A DNA stretch of 64,000 nt from Hymenobacter sediminis. Lineage in GTDB: Bacteria; Bacteroidota; Bacteroidia; Cytophagales; Hymenobacteraceae. A program made the position numbers and the translations under genes. The stretch is from contig NZ_QKNS01000011.1 of the NCBI RefSeq assembly GCF_003231285.1, positions 42,510 through 106,509 on the forward strand. The letters run 5' to 3'. This document shows positions 15,307 to 23,670 of the stretch, in pieces. Within the stretch, counting starts at the first letter, position 1; every line of letters starts with the position of its first letter. Under the pieces are notes generated by a model that ran no database searches, was not told where the DNA came from, and saw nothing but the letters and a program-made list of their open reading frames with translations.

Positions 15307-17937
15307 TTAAGAATAATTACGAAGAGAGAGCAAATAACGCGAACTAAATAAGTTAAAGTCACGAGTACTTACTCTCAACAAGCAGCTTGCTACCCCGCTA
15401 AAGCCCACCATATAATCTGGTGTTAAGATAAAAGGATCCTCCGAAGGCCATAAAACACAACCGTCTTTTATCACCGATTTCATTTGTAAAACAACCGCAA
15501 GCTTGTTTATACTTTTTTTCCAATATTCATTACCAGTTATTTCGTATAAATCGAGAAGATATTCGATCGTTCCAGCAATTCCGTGACATTGCGTCACATT
15601 AAGCCAAGCACTGAAATTAGCCGCTAGCCTACCTGCCATTTCCGCCTTTATTAGAAATATTTGTTCTTTTAAAACCTCGTATAATGCTAAGTAGAACTTG
15701 CCTATACCCGTGCTACCATGACACCAGAACATACTGGTTATATTATCTTCGGTAATATTAGGCCAATTTAATCCATGCCCTTTATAAACTTTTTTTTCAT
15801 ACTTACTTAGCGTGTGGTGAATATCAATGCATACTTGCTTATAGTGGTCGTTTTTATTTATTGCGTGCAACTGAATAAGAAAATAGCCTATTCCCGCTAT
15901 ACCGTGGGCGAAGCCTAAAAACTTTTCTGTAGTTGCCGTAGGCCAATGTACTTCATCCTGTACTCGTATACAATGCTCTAGGATAAGGCCAGCGATTTGC
16001 TCTGCTTTTTCTAATGCTCTTACGTTTTTAGTCGCTTGATAAAGCAATAAAAAGTACATTCCAGCGCCAGACAACCCGTTGAATAAATCACACGCTGGTG
16101 CAGTGTCTAATACAAAATCGTCACAATAAGTTAGGCAGTAAGTCAGTAAAGCTTTCTCCTGCAACAGTAGCGCCACTTGGAGGATAGCCAGACGAACTCC
16201 AGCTTCTCCCACATACAATCCAAGCAGACTACTCTTCTCTGCCCTCATTAAGTACTGACAAGCATGGAGCAAGATATCTTTTGCCTTAGCGGAAGGCAGG
16301 TGTTTATATGATTGACAAAGAAATAGTATAATGCCCGCTGCTCCAATATTTATATCTATTCTTCCCACACCGGCATTGTAGGTATGGTTGCTTTCCCACA
16401 TCACCCCGTTGTCACCTTGAAGGGCAGTTGCCAGCAAGTACTCCCGGACTTGCATAGATAATTGAAAGTACAGTAGTTGTCGTTTCTTGCCCATCCTAAT
16501 CCTGAGGGGCAGCGGTACTTGAAGTTGAATAGCAGTTTGGGGTAAAGCATCAATCACTTCTTCTATGGTACGATAGCCGTTCAGCCAACAGGTATTGATA
16601 AGGACTTCATACCCGGGATGGATAGTGGGATGATAAACGAAAAGTGGAATTTCTTGTAAACTGTTGCTTCTAACAGCATTGGAAGGGTTGTGCCCAGTGA
16701 TTAAACTATATAGAACAGAAGCAAACGCATATATGTCCTGTTGGAAGGGACTTTGCCGTGAGGTAACGGTACCAAACCCTCTAGTAGCAAGTTTATGTTG
16801 GTAACCATTAGAGGGGTTGTGAACTGCCGTTTCATAATCAACTAGATAAAGTCGTCCAGTATCACTTAGCAAAATGTTGGAGGTCTTTATGTCTCCATGT
16901 ATAATGAATCTGCGATGAAGTTCCTGAATTATAGTAGCCAACTGCAAGGCTAGAATATTTAGTTTCTGGTTACTTAAGCGAACTCCATTTACCTGCAGTA
17001 ATCTTATATATTGTTCTAGAGTAACTCCTTCAACGTATGTTGTTACAAGCTTATAGGTATCCTTATAACGGCTCAACTCTCGCTTTTTAGGCGCGAACAT
17101 ACAAGCAGTCAGCAAATCAAGAATAGCGGACTCATTTTGTATTAGATCATAGCTCGACACATTCTGAGCTACCTCGATACCATGGTTTGCTATTTTCAGG
17201 ATGCATTTTTCAAAATCTTGATTTATATCCAAGGCTAAGTATACCCTGGTTTTAAAAGTAAAAGAAATATTATTTACAATTACATATCGATTATCAATAA
17301 TAGAATTAATAATATCTCTGTTTTCTTCTACGCAAAACAAAGATGATTCTACAACCGGATCAGTAATATTGTCGGGCAGGATTGCGTATAAAGATCTTAT
17401 ATCTTCTATCACTTCATTTGTGACTGGGTCAATGATACTTTCTACGTACAACCCTAATTTGTTTTGTATTTTACGGGAAATAAATCCTCCGTAGCGATAG
17501 TATACTATGCTAGTTTCACCTATTGATCGATCCGAAAATATAGTTGGGGCATCAAAAGGACTGGTTATTTGCTGTAGTTCAACCAACAGGTTGATAAGAG
17601 ATCTTTCGCTGCTTGGATATATTGTAATAAACTTTCCGATTTGAGATATTCCAAAATCTCCGTGGTTTAGTTTAATTAATTGTTGACTTGTGCCAACGTG
17701 TTTAAATGTTACTTGATTTCGAATTAATACGCCAAAAACTGCTGATAAAATTTTATAGGCGTTACTGTTTGTTGCCGCTATGTGAATTTTCCACCCTTGC
17801 GCCGGTAATGTTTGCGTTTTGCAATAGTATTGAATCCAGGCAAAGTTTTTATACTCATATTTTTCAGGCGCCAGTACTACATACTCGGTGGCTGTAGTTT
17901 GCGAGAGCAAATTTCTGCTTAGTTCGAAATAGTCCAT
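15307..17937 (-). CDS. Class III/IV-like lanthipeptide synthetase (lyase-kinase-cyclase)
   Basis: An 876-residue LanKC/LanL-type enzyme. Residues 1-200 form the lyase-like N-terminus (GWKIHIAATNSNAY, GKFITIYP, SIVYYRYGGF). The kinase domain spans about 225-480 with K248, E269, HGDIKTSN at 347-354 and LVDYE with D367. The LanC-like cyclase follows from about 500 and retains all three putative zinc ligands: Cys739 in WCHGSTG and Cys784-His785 in QCHGIAG. It would phosphorylate Ser/Thr in the precursor, eliminate phosphate and add Cys thiols. The zinc site fits LanL or zinc-containing LanKC better than classical zinc-free LanKC. The precursor gene lies upstream on the same strand. The gene is AT-richer than its neighbours, suggesting transfer. 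Confidence 0.88.
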   Translation of the reverse strand: MDYFELSRNLLSQTTATEYVVLAPEKYEYKNFAWIQYYCKTQTLPAQGWKIHIAATNSNAYKILSAVFGVLIRNQVTFKHVGTSQQLIKLNHGDFGISQIGKFITIYPSSERSLINLLVELQQITSPFDAPTIFSDRSIGETSIVYYRYGGFISRKIQNKLGLYVESIIDPVTNEVIEDIRSLYAILPDNITDPVVESSLFCVEENRDIINSIIDNRYVIVNNISFTFKTRVYLALDINQDFEKCILKIANHGIEVAQNVSSYDLIQNESAILDLLTACMFAPKKRELSRYKDTYKLVTTYVEGVTLEQYIRLLQVNGVRLSNQKLNILALQLATIIQELHRRFIIHGDIKTSNILLSDTGRLYLVDYETAVHNPSNGYQHKLATRGFGTVTSRQSPFQQDIYAFASVLYSLITGHNPSNAVRSNSLQEIPLFVYHPTIHPGYEVLINTCWLNGYRTIEEVIDALPQTAIQLQVPLPLRIRMGKKRQLLYFQLSMQVREYLLATALQGDNGVMWESNHTYNAGVGRIDINIGAAGIILFLCQSYKHLPSAKAKDILLHACQYLMRAEKSSLLGLYVGEAGVRLAILQVALLLQEKALLTYCLTYCDDFVLDTAPACDLFNGLSGAGMYFLLLYQATKNVRALEKAEQIAGLILEHCIRVQDEVHWPTATTEKFLGFAHGIAGIGYFLIQLHAINKNDHYKQVCIDIHHTLSKYEKKVYKGHGLNWPNITEDNITSMFWCHGSTGIGKFYLALYEVLKEQIFLIKAEMAGRLAANFSAWLNVTQCHGIAGTIEYLLDLYEITGNEYWKKSINKLAVVLQMKSVIKDGCVLWPSEDPFILTPDYMVGFSGVASCLLRVSTRDFNLFSSRYLLSLRNYS

Positions 17938-18136
17938 TCGAATAAACGGTACGTGCTTTGAATATATTCGCGCTCACTTAGTCTAGTAAAAGTTACTTTT
18001 ATTCAATACATCGTATGATTAGGTGCACTGGGTCCCGCGAACGATAAAGAAAACATACTCCTTAAGTTTCACAGGCATAGCTATATTATAGCCTTACTAA
18101 TAGTATAAGGATAAAGTCAGCAATGCAAAAGATGCT

Positions 18137-18191
18137 ATCGGTAATCAAAAAGGTGCAGCTCTTCTCAAGCTGCACCTTTTTGATTACCGAT
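18137..18191. terminator. Long perfect hairpin between precursor and synthetase genes
   Basis: Perfect 24-bp arms at 18137-18160 and 18168-18191 flank a 7-base loop (cttctca). The upstream arm in the transcript contains the last codon and stop of the precursor gene. The arms carry A5/T5 runs, so the folded RNA has a stem with internal U-tracts. It sits 200 bases before the synthetase, where a leaky terminator or RNA-stabilising stem would make precursor transcripts exceed enzyme transcripts. Confidence 0.82.
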
Positions 18192-18543
18192 TTTTAACTG
18201 ACAATACTTGCCATTTTTCGATTTCGTTAATCGCTGGTAAGCTATCCCAAAAATCCGCTCCGCAACTTACCGTAACAGAGCTACTGCAACAACAATCCGT
18301 GATTTTAGCGGCTGCCTCGCCTCTACCAACTCCGACAACTTTGGCCTTCGATTCAGCCATGATTCCAGCAGCAAGTTTAGCGCTAAGCCCAAACTGGGTC
18401 AGCATGCCAATTGGATTCTTTTTAAATGACTCCTGAAAGTCCGGATCGTTGGCAAGTAGATTCCGAACGTGAGCCGTGATAGCTTGGGTCTGTAACTTAT
18501 TAATTTTTGTTACCCCTAAGTCTTTGAGTGAGATGGTTGGCAT
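18184..18543 (-). CDS. Lanthipeptide precursor peptide
   Basis: A 119-residue peptide. The leader has the DPDFQESFKKNPIGMLTQFG signature of nitrile-hydratase/Nif11-like leaders (residues 33-52). A small-residue Gly/Ala-rich region around 64-80 (VVGVGRGEAAAK) may hold the cleavage point. The putative core ITDCCCSSSVTVSCGADF has four Cys (84, 85, 86, 94) mixed with Ser 87-89, Ser93 and Thr82/91, and then an unusually long polar tail to residue 119. The modifying synthetase follows downstream on the same strand. No dedicated transporter or protease is visible, so export may use host functions. Confidence 0.82.
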   Translation of the reverse strand: MPTISLKDLGVTKINKLQTQAITAHVRNLLANDPDFQESFKKNPIGMLTQFGLSAKLAAGIMAESKAKVVGVGRGEAAAKITDCCCSSSVTVSCGADFWDSLPAINEIEKWQVLSVKNR

Positions 18544-18609
18544 ATAAGAACGGTTATGGTTAGTGCCCGTTTATTCAGATGAGCAAACCTCCTGGCACAT
18601 AAGCATTTG

Positions 18610-18622
18610 CTTCACAGTGAAG
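18610..18622. promoter_or_regulatory. Palindrome upstream of the lanthipeptide precursor
   Basis: cttcacagtgaag is a 6-1-6 palindrome 67 bases upstream of the precursor ATG, next to a TTTTGACAATG stretch on the coding strand that could be a promoter upstream element. It is a candidate operator; no regulator gene is adjacent. Confidence 0.4.
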
Positions 18623-18737
18623 ATACATTGTCAAAAGAAAATATTCATCCGTTTTAATACCTATTTTTCACCTTTAACATCCTTGTAATGAAATCAGTAA
18701 CGAAAAAAGCTCCCTTTCCCCTAAGCGAGACTTTTTC

Positions 18738-18995
18738 ATGACTCGCTACATCGCCTACTTCCGCGTGAGTACCGCCCGCTAGGGCCAGTCCGGTCTCGGC
18801 CTTGAAACTCAGCAGGCCGCGCAGCTGGCGGTGCTGTTGCGGGCCACGAGGGTAATCTTGCGGGAGATTGCCGCTCGGCTCAATGAGTCGGGGTATCGGA
18901 CGAGAAGAGGAAAGGTCTTTCACCCCATGGGCGTCAAGCGCTTGTTGCCCGTGTTAGATAAACTCAAACCTTCGCCTGATTCTTCCGGCAGCTAA
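18738..18995 (+). pseudogene. Serine recombinase (resolvase) remnant with in-frame amber codon and internal deletion
   Basis: The frame from the ATG at 18738 reads MTRYIAYFRVSTAR, then TAG at 18780-18782, then GQSGLGLETQQAAQLAVLL, and jumps to a C-terminal part with REIAARLNESGYRTRRGK, ending TAA at 18993-18995. Canonical resolvases have Gln (CAG) at the amber position. Most of the catalytic domain and the helix to the DNA-binding part are deleted, but the frame is kept throughout its 86 codons. Two tRNA-like genes with CUA at the anticodon position start 120 bases downstream. Most likely a decayed gene; readthrough is possible but unproven. Confidence 0.8.
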
Positions 18996-19113
18996 CTCGA
19001 TGAAAATCTGAAACTAGTGAGTTGAAACGCGCATACTGTCTCTGTGCGAGTGCTATTGCCGCTACTACCCGGCCTACATTGGTTACGGCTAGCATTCTCT
19101 GTACCTCCATCAA

Positions 19114-19189
19114 TGGCTCTGGTAGCAGGGCTCGAACCTGCGGCCACTCGGTCCTAGAGCCGAGCGCTCTTCCACTGAGCTATACCAGA
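19114..19189 (-). tRNA. tRNA-like gene, CUA anticodon in an 8-nt loop, CCA encoded
   Basis: Cloverleaf on the minus strand: 7-bp acceptor stem tctggta/taccaga, then discriminator G and a genomically encoded CCA (19114-19116). The D arm is gctc/gagc, the T arm gcagg-ttcgagc-cctgc, and the anticodon stem ctcgg/ccgag. The loop between the stem halves is ctctagga, eight bases instead of seven. With the usual C32-U33 the triplet is CUA (19155-19157), which would pair with UAG. Alternatives are an Arg(UCU)-like loop with an indel or a four-base anticodon. It may be a suppressor tRNA or a degenerate tRNA. Confidence 0.75.
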
Positions 19190-19192
19190 GAG

Positions 19193-19264
19193 GGATAAGG
19201 GCAGGGATCGAACCTACGTCCACCCGGGTAGAGCCGGGCGCTCTGCCGCTGAGCTACCTTATCC
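19193..19264 (-). tRNA. Second tRNA-like gene, CUA at the anticodon position in a 6-nt loop
   Basis: Three bases upstream of the previous tRNA in the same orientation. Acceptor gataagg/ccttatc can be extended by an extra G-C pair (G-1/C73 style). D arm gctc/gagc, T arm gtagg-ttcgatc-cctgc, anticodon stem cccgg/ccggg with the loop ctctac, six bases. C-U then CUA (19229-19231) again suggests UAG pairing, but the loop size is abnormal and no CCA is encoded. It begins 15 bases after the stop of the hypothetical gene at 19280, so the three are probably cotranscribed. Confidence 0.65.
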
Positions 19265-19279
19265 AATACCGTACTTCAC

Positions 19280-20668
19280 TCAATTCATGTCCGGCTGCAC
19301 TGGCCGGTACGGCTTGCCGGAAAAGTACCGGTGCCGTTTCAAGACGGCCGCAAGATACGGGTTGGCCACCTCAACGCCATGCACCAGTTCCGGCGTGGGC
19401 CGAAACGCCACTACCCCGTGCGGCCGCGGCGCCAGCCAGCCGGACTTTTCCGGATCCAGGCCCACCCGCTGGCAGGCCGCGCGTACCTGAGTCCGCGTGC
19501 AGGTGGCCGTTCCCGTGAAGACCTCCCACGGCAACGGCAGGGCTGCCCAGACCTGGGTGTTGGGGTCCAGTCCCTGGCCGGCGCTCCGGTGCCAGGCGAC
19601 CACATCGGCCGCCATCAGGCGCAGCGCTTTGCCCACACACAGCTCGTCCAGGACGAATTCCATGCCCAGGGCGTAGAGCAGATTGATCCACGCATCCCGC
19701 GCCTTGTTCCACGCCCCGGCAGCGGCATTCCACGTGGACGAGTCATCTCCCCGCTTGACGACCATGGACTCCCGCTGAAAGGTATTCCGGACCCAGACCT
19801 GCCGTAGATATAGGGCCATCTCGTGCAGCAAGCTGGTCCAGCGACCCAGCAGTTCGCCTTGCTGGGTGCTGCTCAGCTGCGCCAACACGTGGGGAGCGGG
19901 ATACACGTGCGCAATAGCCCACCAGTTGGCTGTCGGGCTCGGGGGCTGAGTGGCCTTTCCCCACCACCGGGCCACGAGGGACGGCGTGTGGCCCGCACAG
20001 CGCTGGAAGAGCATATCCGCTACCTCATCATAGGGCCGCTGCTGCCCGGCGATGGTAAACTCGCTACGCACGTTGCAGCGGGCCGTGAAATAGGCAATAA
20101 AGGCCGCACTGTCCAGGTCTTGGGCAAATGCCTCGTAGCTGAGCTCCCGCACCAGCCCGTGCTTGGCCACTTGTTCGAACTCGATTTTGCGCTGCTGCTG
20201 GCGCATGGTTTCCAGCTTTTCCTCCAGGTGGCGAATCGTGCGGAAGCGCTTGTTGTATTTCCGCTTCGACAAGTCGAGCCCTGCCGCGGCGCGGGCCGCT
20301 CGATCCAGGCGATCGGTGCGGTAGTTGTGCTGGCCGGCCTGCTTGCCGAGCAAGGGATTCACCTGGTGCAGGAACTGTTCGACCTCGGCGGGGACGTCGC
20401 CATCCACCGGCGGCGTTACGGTCAGCTGAAAGATCTCCGCTGTTTTGTGCAGCTGACGATTCGCTCCGACTACCGTTCGAAAAGTGTTTGACATGGCTGA
20501 GTACTGCCAGCCATTACGGCGCAAGGAATGTGCCGCGGCGCGGCGCAGCATAGCCGTCTGGGCAGGCGTTAACTGCGGCTGTAGCAACAGGAGCAGCATC
20601 TCGGCGACATCTTCAGGACGAGGACGCTGATGCAGGGTTTGGTAAAGAGCAGCTAGCGATAGGGTCAT
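19280..20668 (-). CDS. Hypothetical protein, Trp-rich
   Basis: A 462-residue protein that I do not recognise. The N-terminal third is Leu/Gln-rich and helical (LAALYQTLHQ, LLLLLQPQLTPAQTAMLRRAAAHSLRRNGW). A basic segment near 130-165 (LDLSKRKYNKRFRTIRHLEEKLE) looks like a coiled coil. The rest has many Trp residues (VARWWGKATQ, WNAAAGAWNKARDAWINLLYALG). No signal peptide or membrane segment. The two tRNA-like genes follow directly on the same strand, which raises the question of a functional link. Its GC-rich codon use matches the plasmid backbone. Confidence 0.7.
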   Translation of the reverse strand: MTLSLAALYQTLHQRPRPEDVAEMLLLLLQPQLTPAQTAMLRRAAAHSLRRNGWQYSAMSNTFRTVVGANRQLHKTAEIFQLTVTPPVDGDVPAEVEQFLHQVNPLLGKQAGQHNYRTDRLDRAARAAAGLDLSKRKYNKRFRTIRHLEEKLETMRQQQRKIEFEQVAKHGLVRELSYEAFAQDLDSAAFIAYFTARCNVRSEFTIAGQQRPYDEVADMLFQRCAGHTPSLVARWWGKATQPPSPTANWWAIAHVYPAPHVLAQLSSTQQGELLGRWTSLLHEMALYLRQVWVRNTFQRESMVVKRGDDSSTWNAAAGAWNKARDAWINLLYALGMEFVLDELCVGKALRLMAADVVAWHRSAGQGLDPNTQVWAALPLPWEVFTGTATCTRTQVRAACQRVGLDPEKSGWLAPRPHGVVAFRPTPELVHGVEVANPYLAAVLKRHRYFSGKPYRPVQPDMN

Positions 20669-20896
20669 GCCAAATAAACACAGTGGACTAGGCTCTAAAC
20701 TAGAAGCTTTTTTCAGAAAGCTTTCAAGCGAAACCCCTTGGGCTAATAGTGGAAGAGTAACTAGACACTGTATCGCCTCTTAGTTCTGCTTTTTGAAACG
20801 ATACAAGCGCCACGTTTATGATCCGTTACAAGATAGTTGGTGAAGCAACCCCTGCGCTGCGCGCGCCATCTACTGTGTATCCTTCAGCCCTTCTGT

Positions 20897-21883
20897 ATGA
20901 CGTTCGCTCACCGCCTATGCCTGCTGCTTTGCCAAGGAGTCGTGTTGCTGCTCGTCGCGGCAGTACCCCTCACCGCCCAAACCAAGCAGCAGCGCGTGTT
21001 TGCCGCCGACCCGACGCAGCTTTATCGCACGCGCAAGTATGCCCACGAGCTGTCTCTGCTGCTGCTACCGGCCAGCACCCCGGCCCCGCATGGGGTACTG
21101 CTGCTGCTGCCTGGGCTCGGGGAGCGGGCGGAGCACGTGTTTCAGGCGACCTCCCTGGGAGCGGAAGCGGCCCGAGCGGGCCTGGTGACCGTGGTGCCGA
21201 CGCTTAATAATCGGCTGTACCTGGACTCGGCGGGCACCTATTTCCTCGACGAAGTCCTACGACGCGTCACCCAGCAGTACCCGAGCGTAGGCCGTAACCT
21301 GTTCCTCGGGGGCTTTTCCGCGGGCGGGCACCTGGCCCTGACCTATGCCGAAACCCTGGTCCGCGATACTGCCCGGCTTCCGTTACGGGTCACGGCGGTG
21401 TTTAGCGTGGACTCACCCGTGGATTTAGCTGCCTTCTGGCAGACGGGACAGCGACAAGTTGCGCAGAACTGTCATCCCCAGCTGGTGCAGGGAGGCCGGT
21501 CCACGATGGCTACGCTCACCCAGGCCTTCGGCGGCTCCCCCGACCAACGGCCCGCCACGTACCGCCGGTATTCGGCCTTTTCCAGCCGCGACCCCACGGG
21601 CGGCAACCTCGCCCTGCTCCGGGCTACGTCGGTGCGCGTATACTGTGAGCCCGACCTGAGCTTCTGGCGGCAGCACTACTGCCCCACCTGGCAATTAGAA
21701 GACCTGAATGCGGCCCTGCTCAAGACCCTGATCGACAACTTGCGTGGCCAGGGAAATACCCGGGCGGAGTATATGGAAACCTACGGCAAAGGCCGCCTGG
21801 GCAAGCGGCCCTTCCCCCATTCCTGGTCCATTGTCGATGCCCCCGAATGCATCCGGTGGTTGCAAGCACAGATGCAGGAGTAG
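20897..21883 (+). CDS. Secreted alpha/beta-hydrolase, esterase-like
   Basis: A 328-residue protein from the ATG at 20897, chosen because it gives a proper signal peptide: MTFAHRLCLLLCQGVVLLLVA followed by LTAQT. The mature part has the alpha/beta-hydrolase layout with HGVLLLLPGLGERAEH near the oxyanion-hole strand and the nucleophile elbow GGFSAGG (Ser). A possible acid is in AVFSVDSPVD; a C-terminal His lies in FPHSWSIVDAPECIRWL. It probably acts in the periplasm. It resembles predicted dienelactone-hydrolase/feruloyl-esterase-like proteins. Monocistronic, with no pathway partner nearby. Confidence 0.78.
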   Translation: MTFAHRLCLLLCQGVVLLLVAAVPLTAQTKQQRVFAADPTQLYRTRKYAHELSLLLLPASTPAPHGVLLLLPGLGERAEHVFQATSLGAEAARAGLVTVVPTLNNRLYLDSAGTYFLDEVLRRVTQQYPSVGRNLFLGGFSAGGHLALTYAETLVRDTARLPLRVTAVFSVDSPVDLAAFWQTGQRQVAQNCHPQLVQGGRSTMATLTQAFGGSPDQRPATYRRYSAFSSRDPTGGNLALLRATSVRVYCEPDLSFWRQHYCPTWQLEDLNAALLKTLIDNLRGQGNTRAEYMETYGKGRLGKRPFPHSWSIVDAPECIRWLQAQMQE

Positions 21884-22060
21884 CCAACAGGATCCCGGTC
21901 CCGAGGCCATCGCTTTCGGTGAGGAGGTCAGCCAGAGGCTAGGGTTAGCATGCAAACGTGCGTTTATGAAACGATATAACTACAGAGCGCATTAAAAGAT
22001 CCTAGATGCTACCAAGCCGACGTGAGCTATGGAATAGATATAGGGGCGACTCCTAGTCTG

Positions 22061-22699
22061 CTACATTCCCGTACTCGAAGCCAATGCTAACTCTGGAATG
22101 CCGTGGGTATTACAATAGTTAGTAACCTCGATGAGTCGCTCTCGAATAGTAATCTCGTCGACAAATTCTTCTAAAAGAAATGATTTAACAATCAGGGTTC
22201 CTGATTTTCCATCCATTTGGCCCTCGAGTATGACGTAGTCATCACAAGCCTTAGAGCGCGTTTTGGCATATTCTGCCGCTACTGCGGGATGCCACAGATC
22301 TCGGCCTATCATAAATTGCAACCTCGTAACGGAAGCTTCTACCGAAGCAAACGTGGCCGGATTAGTTGGTTCAGCAGTAGGCTGGTCGTAAAAACCTGTG
22401 TCACTTTGCAAAATAACGGATACAGCAATCCGGTGCCCGTCTATTTCTCGAGAGCCTAAATGGAATTCGTAGTGATACATGTTCAGCCAATCCCAGGCCC
22501 AATTGTCTAAGCTGCCTTTGCCGTTGCGGGGTGCTACGTTGCTAAAGCTACTCCAGCCCCCAGCATAGCTTAATCCAAGCCTATCTACTATATATTGTAC
22601 CGTGCCTAGTACTCGATCCTGATAGTAGTACAGCAAACGATATGCGGCGCGGACATCTACGAGTGTTCTTTGCAGTTGCTCTTTAGTTAGTCTAGTCAT
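22061..22699 (-). CDS. Hypothetical partner of a PD-(D/E)XK-like protein
   Basis: 212 residues from the ATG at 22699 (MTRLTKEQLQ), overlapping the upstream stop by ATGA, so the two genes are translationally coupled. The central part has WAWDWLNMYHYEFHLG and a beta-rich region (ISVILQSDTGFYD in spirit: AVSVILQSDTGFYD), then a C-terminal helical segment. I do not recognise the family. The tight coupling to a putative nuclease suggests a sensor, inhibitor or antitoxin-like role in a two-gene defence cassette, which is an inference from arrangement alone. Confidence 0.7.
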   Translation of the reverse strand: MTRLTKEQLQRTLVDVRAAYRLLYYYQDRVLGTVQYIVDRLGLSYAGGWSSFSNVAPRNGKGSLDNWAWDWLNMYHYEFHLGSREIDGHRIAVSVILQSDTGFYDQPTAEPTNPATFASVEASVTRLQFMIGRDLWHPAVAAEYAKTRSKACDDYVILEGQMDGKSGTLIVKSFLLEEFVDEITIRERLIEVTNYCNTHGIPELALASSTGM

Positions 22700-23466
22700 G
22701 AAAGAGGAGATAGTATAGAGCTGCTGGGCCACTGGTAAGTAGTACCCGAAAGTAGTGTCAGACCAAGTTGTTGACTGAGCAGATAATAGGGGGCAGGCAG
22801 GGTACTGAGTAATGAACGGGTGACATAGCCATGGACTCCAAAGCTGTGTATTATGTCGGTTAGAATATTTCCGAGGTGTTCTTGACCAGGTTCTAACTGC
22901 TGACGTAACAATTGAATAGTAGTTAGCAGGTTTAACCAGCGGCATTTGTATACGATAGCTAATCTGCCACTGCATTCAATAAGGGTAGGCTGCTCATCCC
23001 CCAAATAAATGCCACCCATTGCCAGTAATAACACCGGCTTCTTTGTCTCCTCCGGTCTGCCTTCCCCTTCCTCTGCATATTCATTGACATAGGCCTGCAG
23101 CTGATCGCGCCATTGCTGACTGTCCTGTTGATTATAGTCATAGCGTTTGGCTTCTACGATCAAGTCAAAGGCCGCGGTGCGGACAAAAACGTCTGGCTCC
23201 ACCGTATACACGTTGCGGGTGTTTAAGGCATTCCACCGTGGCCAGAACTCGTAGCTCGTTACGACAGGCGTTTGCTCTCCTTCAGGCAGTTTAAAATAAT
23301 GGGCCGCTTCCTTTAGTAACTGCCACAACAGGGTTGGAGGCAAGTAAAATAGGTGACCAAAAACAGAGGAGGTCAGCGAGTCCTCTGATGCTCCAAACAG
23401 GCTGCGCCAATCTACTTGATCACGAAAGTTGCGGCCTGCCTTATTATTCCGGATTGCATGAATCAT
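22696..23466 (-). CDS. PD-(D/E)XK nuclease-like protein
   Basis: A 256-residue protein whose middle carries a restriction-endonuclease-like signature: VEPDVFVRTAAFDLIVEAKRYD, with Asp in EPDV and Glu-x-Lys in EAKR. A Q residue follows in the next helix (QDSQQWRDQLQAYVNEY), as in many PD-(D/E)XK enzymes. The following VLLLAMGGIY strand fits the core sheet. It overlaps the downstream partner gene by 4 bp. A stand-alone nuclease with an unknown partner between cargo operons suggests a defence or toxin-antitoxin role, unproven. Confidence 0.72.
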   Translation of the reverse strand: MIHAIRNNKAGRNFRDQVDWRSLFGASEDSLTSSVFGHLFYLPPTLLWQLLKEAAHYFKLPEGEQTPVVTSYEFWPRWNALNTRNVYTVEPDVFVRTAAFDLIVEAKRYDYNQQDSQQWRDQLQAYVNEYAEEGEGRPEETKKPVLLLAMGGIYLGDEQPTLIECSGRLAIVYKCRWLNLLTTIQLLRQQLEPGQEHLGNILTDIIHSFGVHGYVTRSLLSTLPAPYYLLSQQLGLTLLSGTTYQWPSSSILSPLS

Positions 23467-23670
23467 AGTGCGTAGGAAGCATTGTAAAGCAATCCCGTTT
23501 GATCTGAAAAGAAACTGATAGGAGATGTTCTTTTACCTAAGTAAACAGCTATAATCCCACACCAGTTTTGAGCAAGGGTTGCTAGCAAGGACATGCTTTA
23601 AGTTATTGATTATCAATATACTACAAACAGTCAAACGCAACGTTATCAATGAATGGTTGAGTAGAGACAA

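Noticed and set aside
22700..22975. Longer start for the gene at 22061
   Set aside because: It would run inside the upstream nuclease-like gene in another frame; the ATG at 22699 in the ATGA overlap is the natural start.
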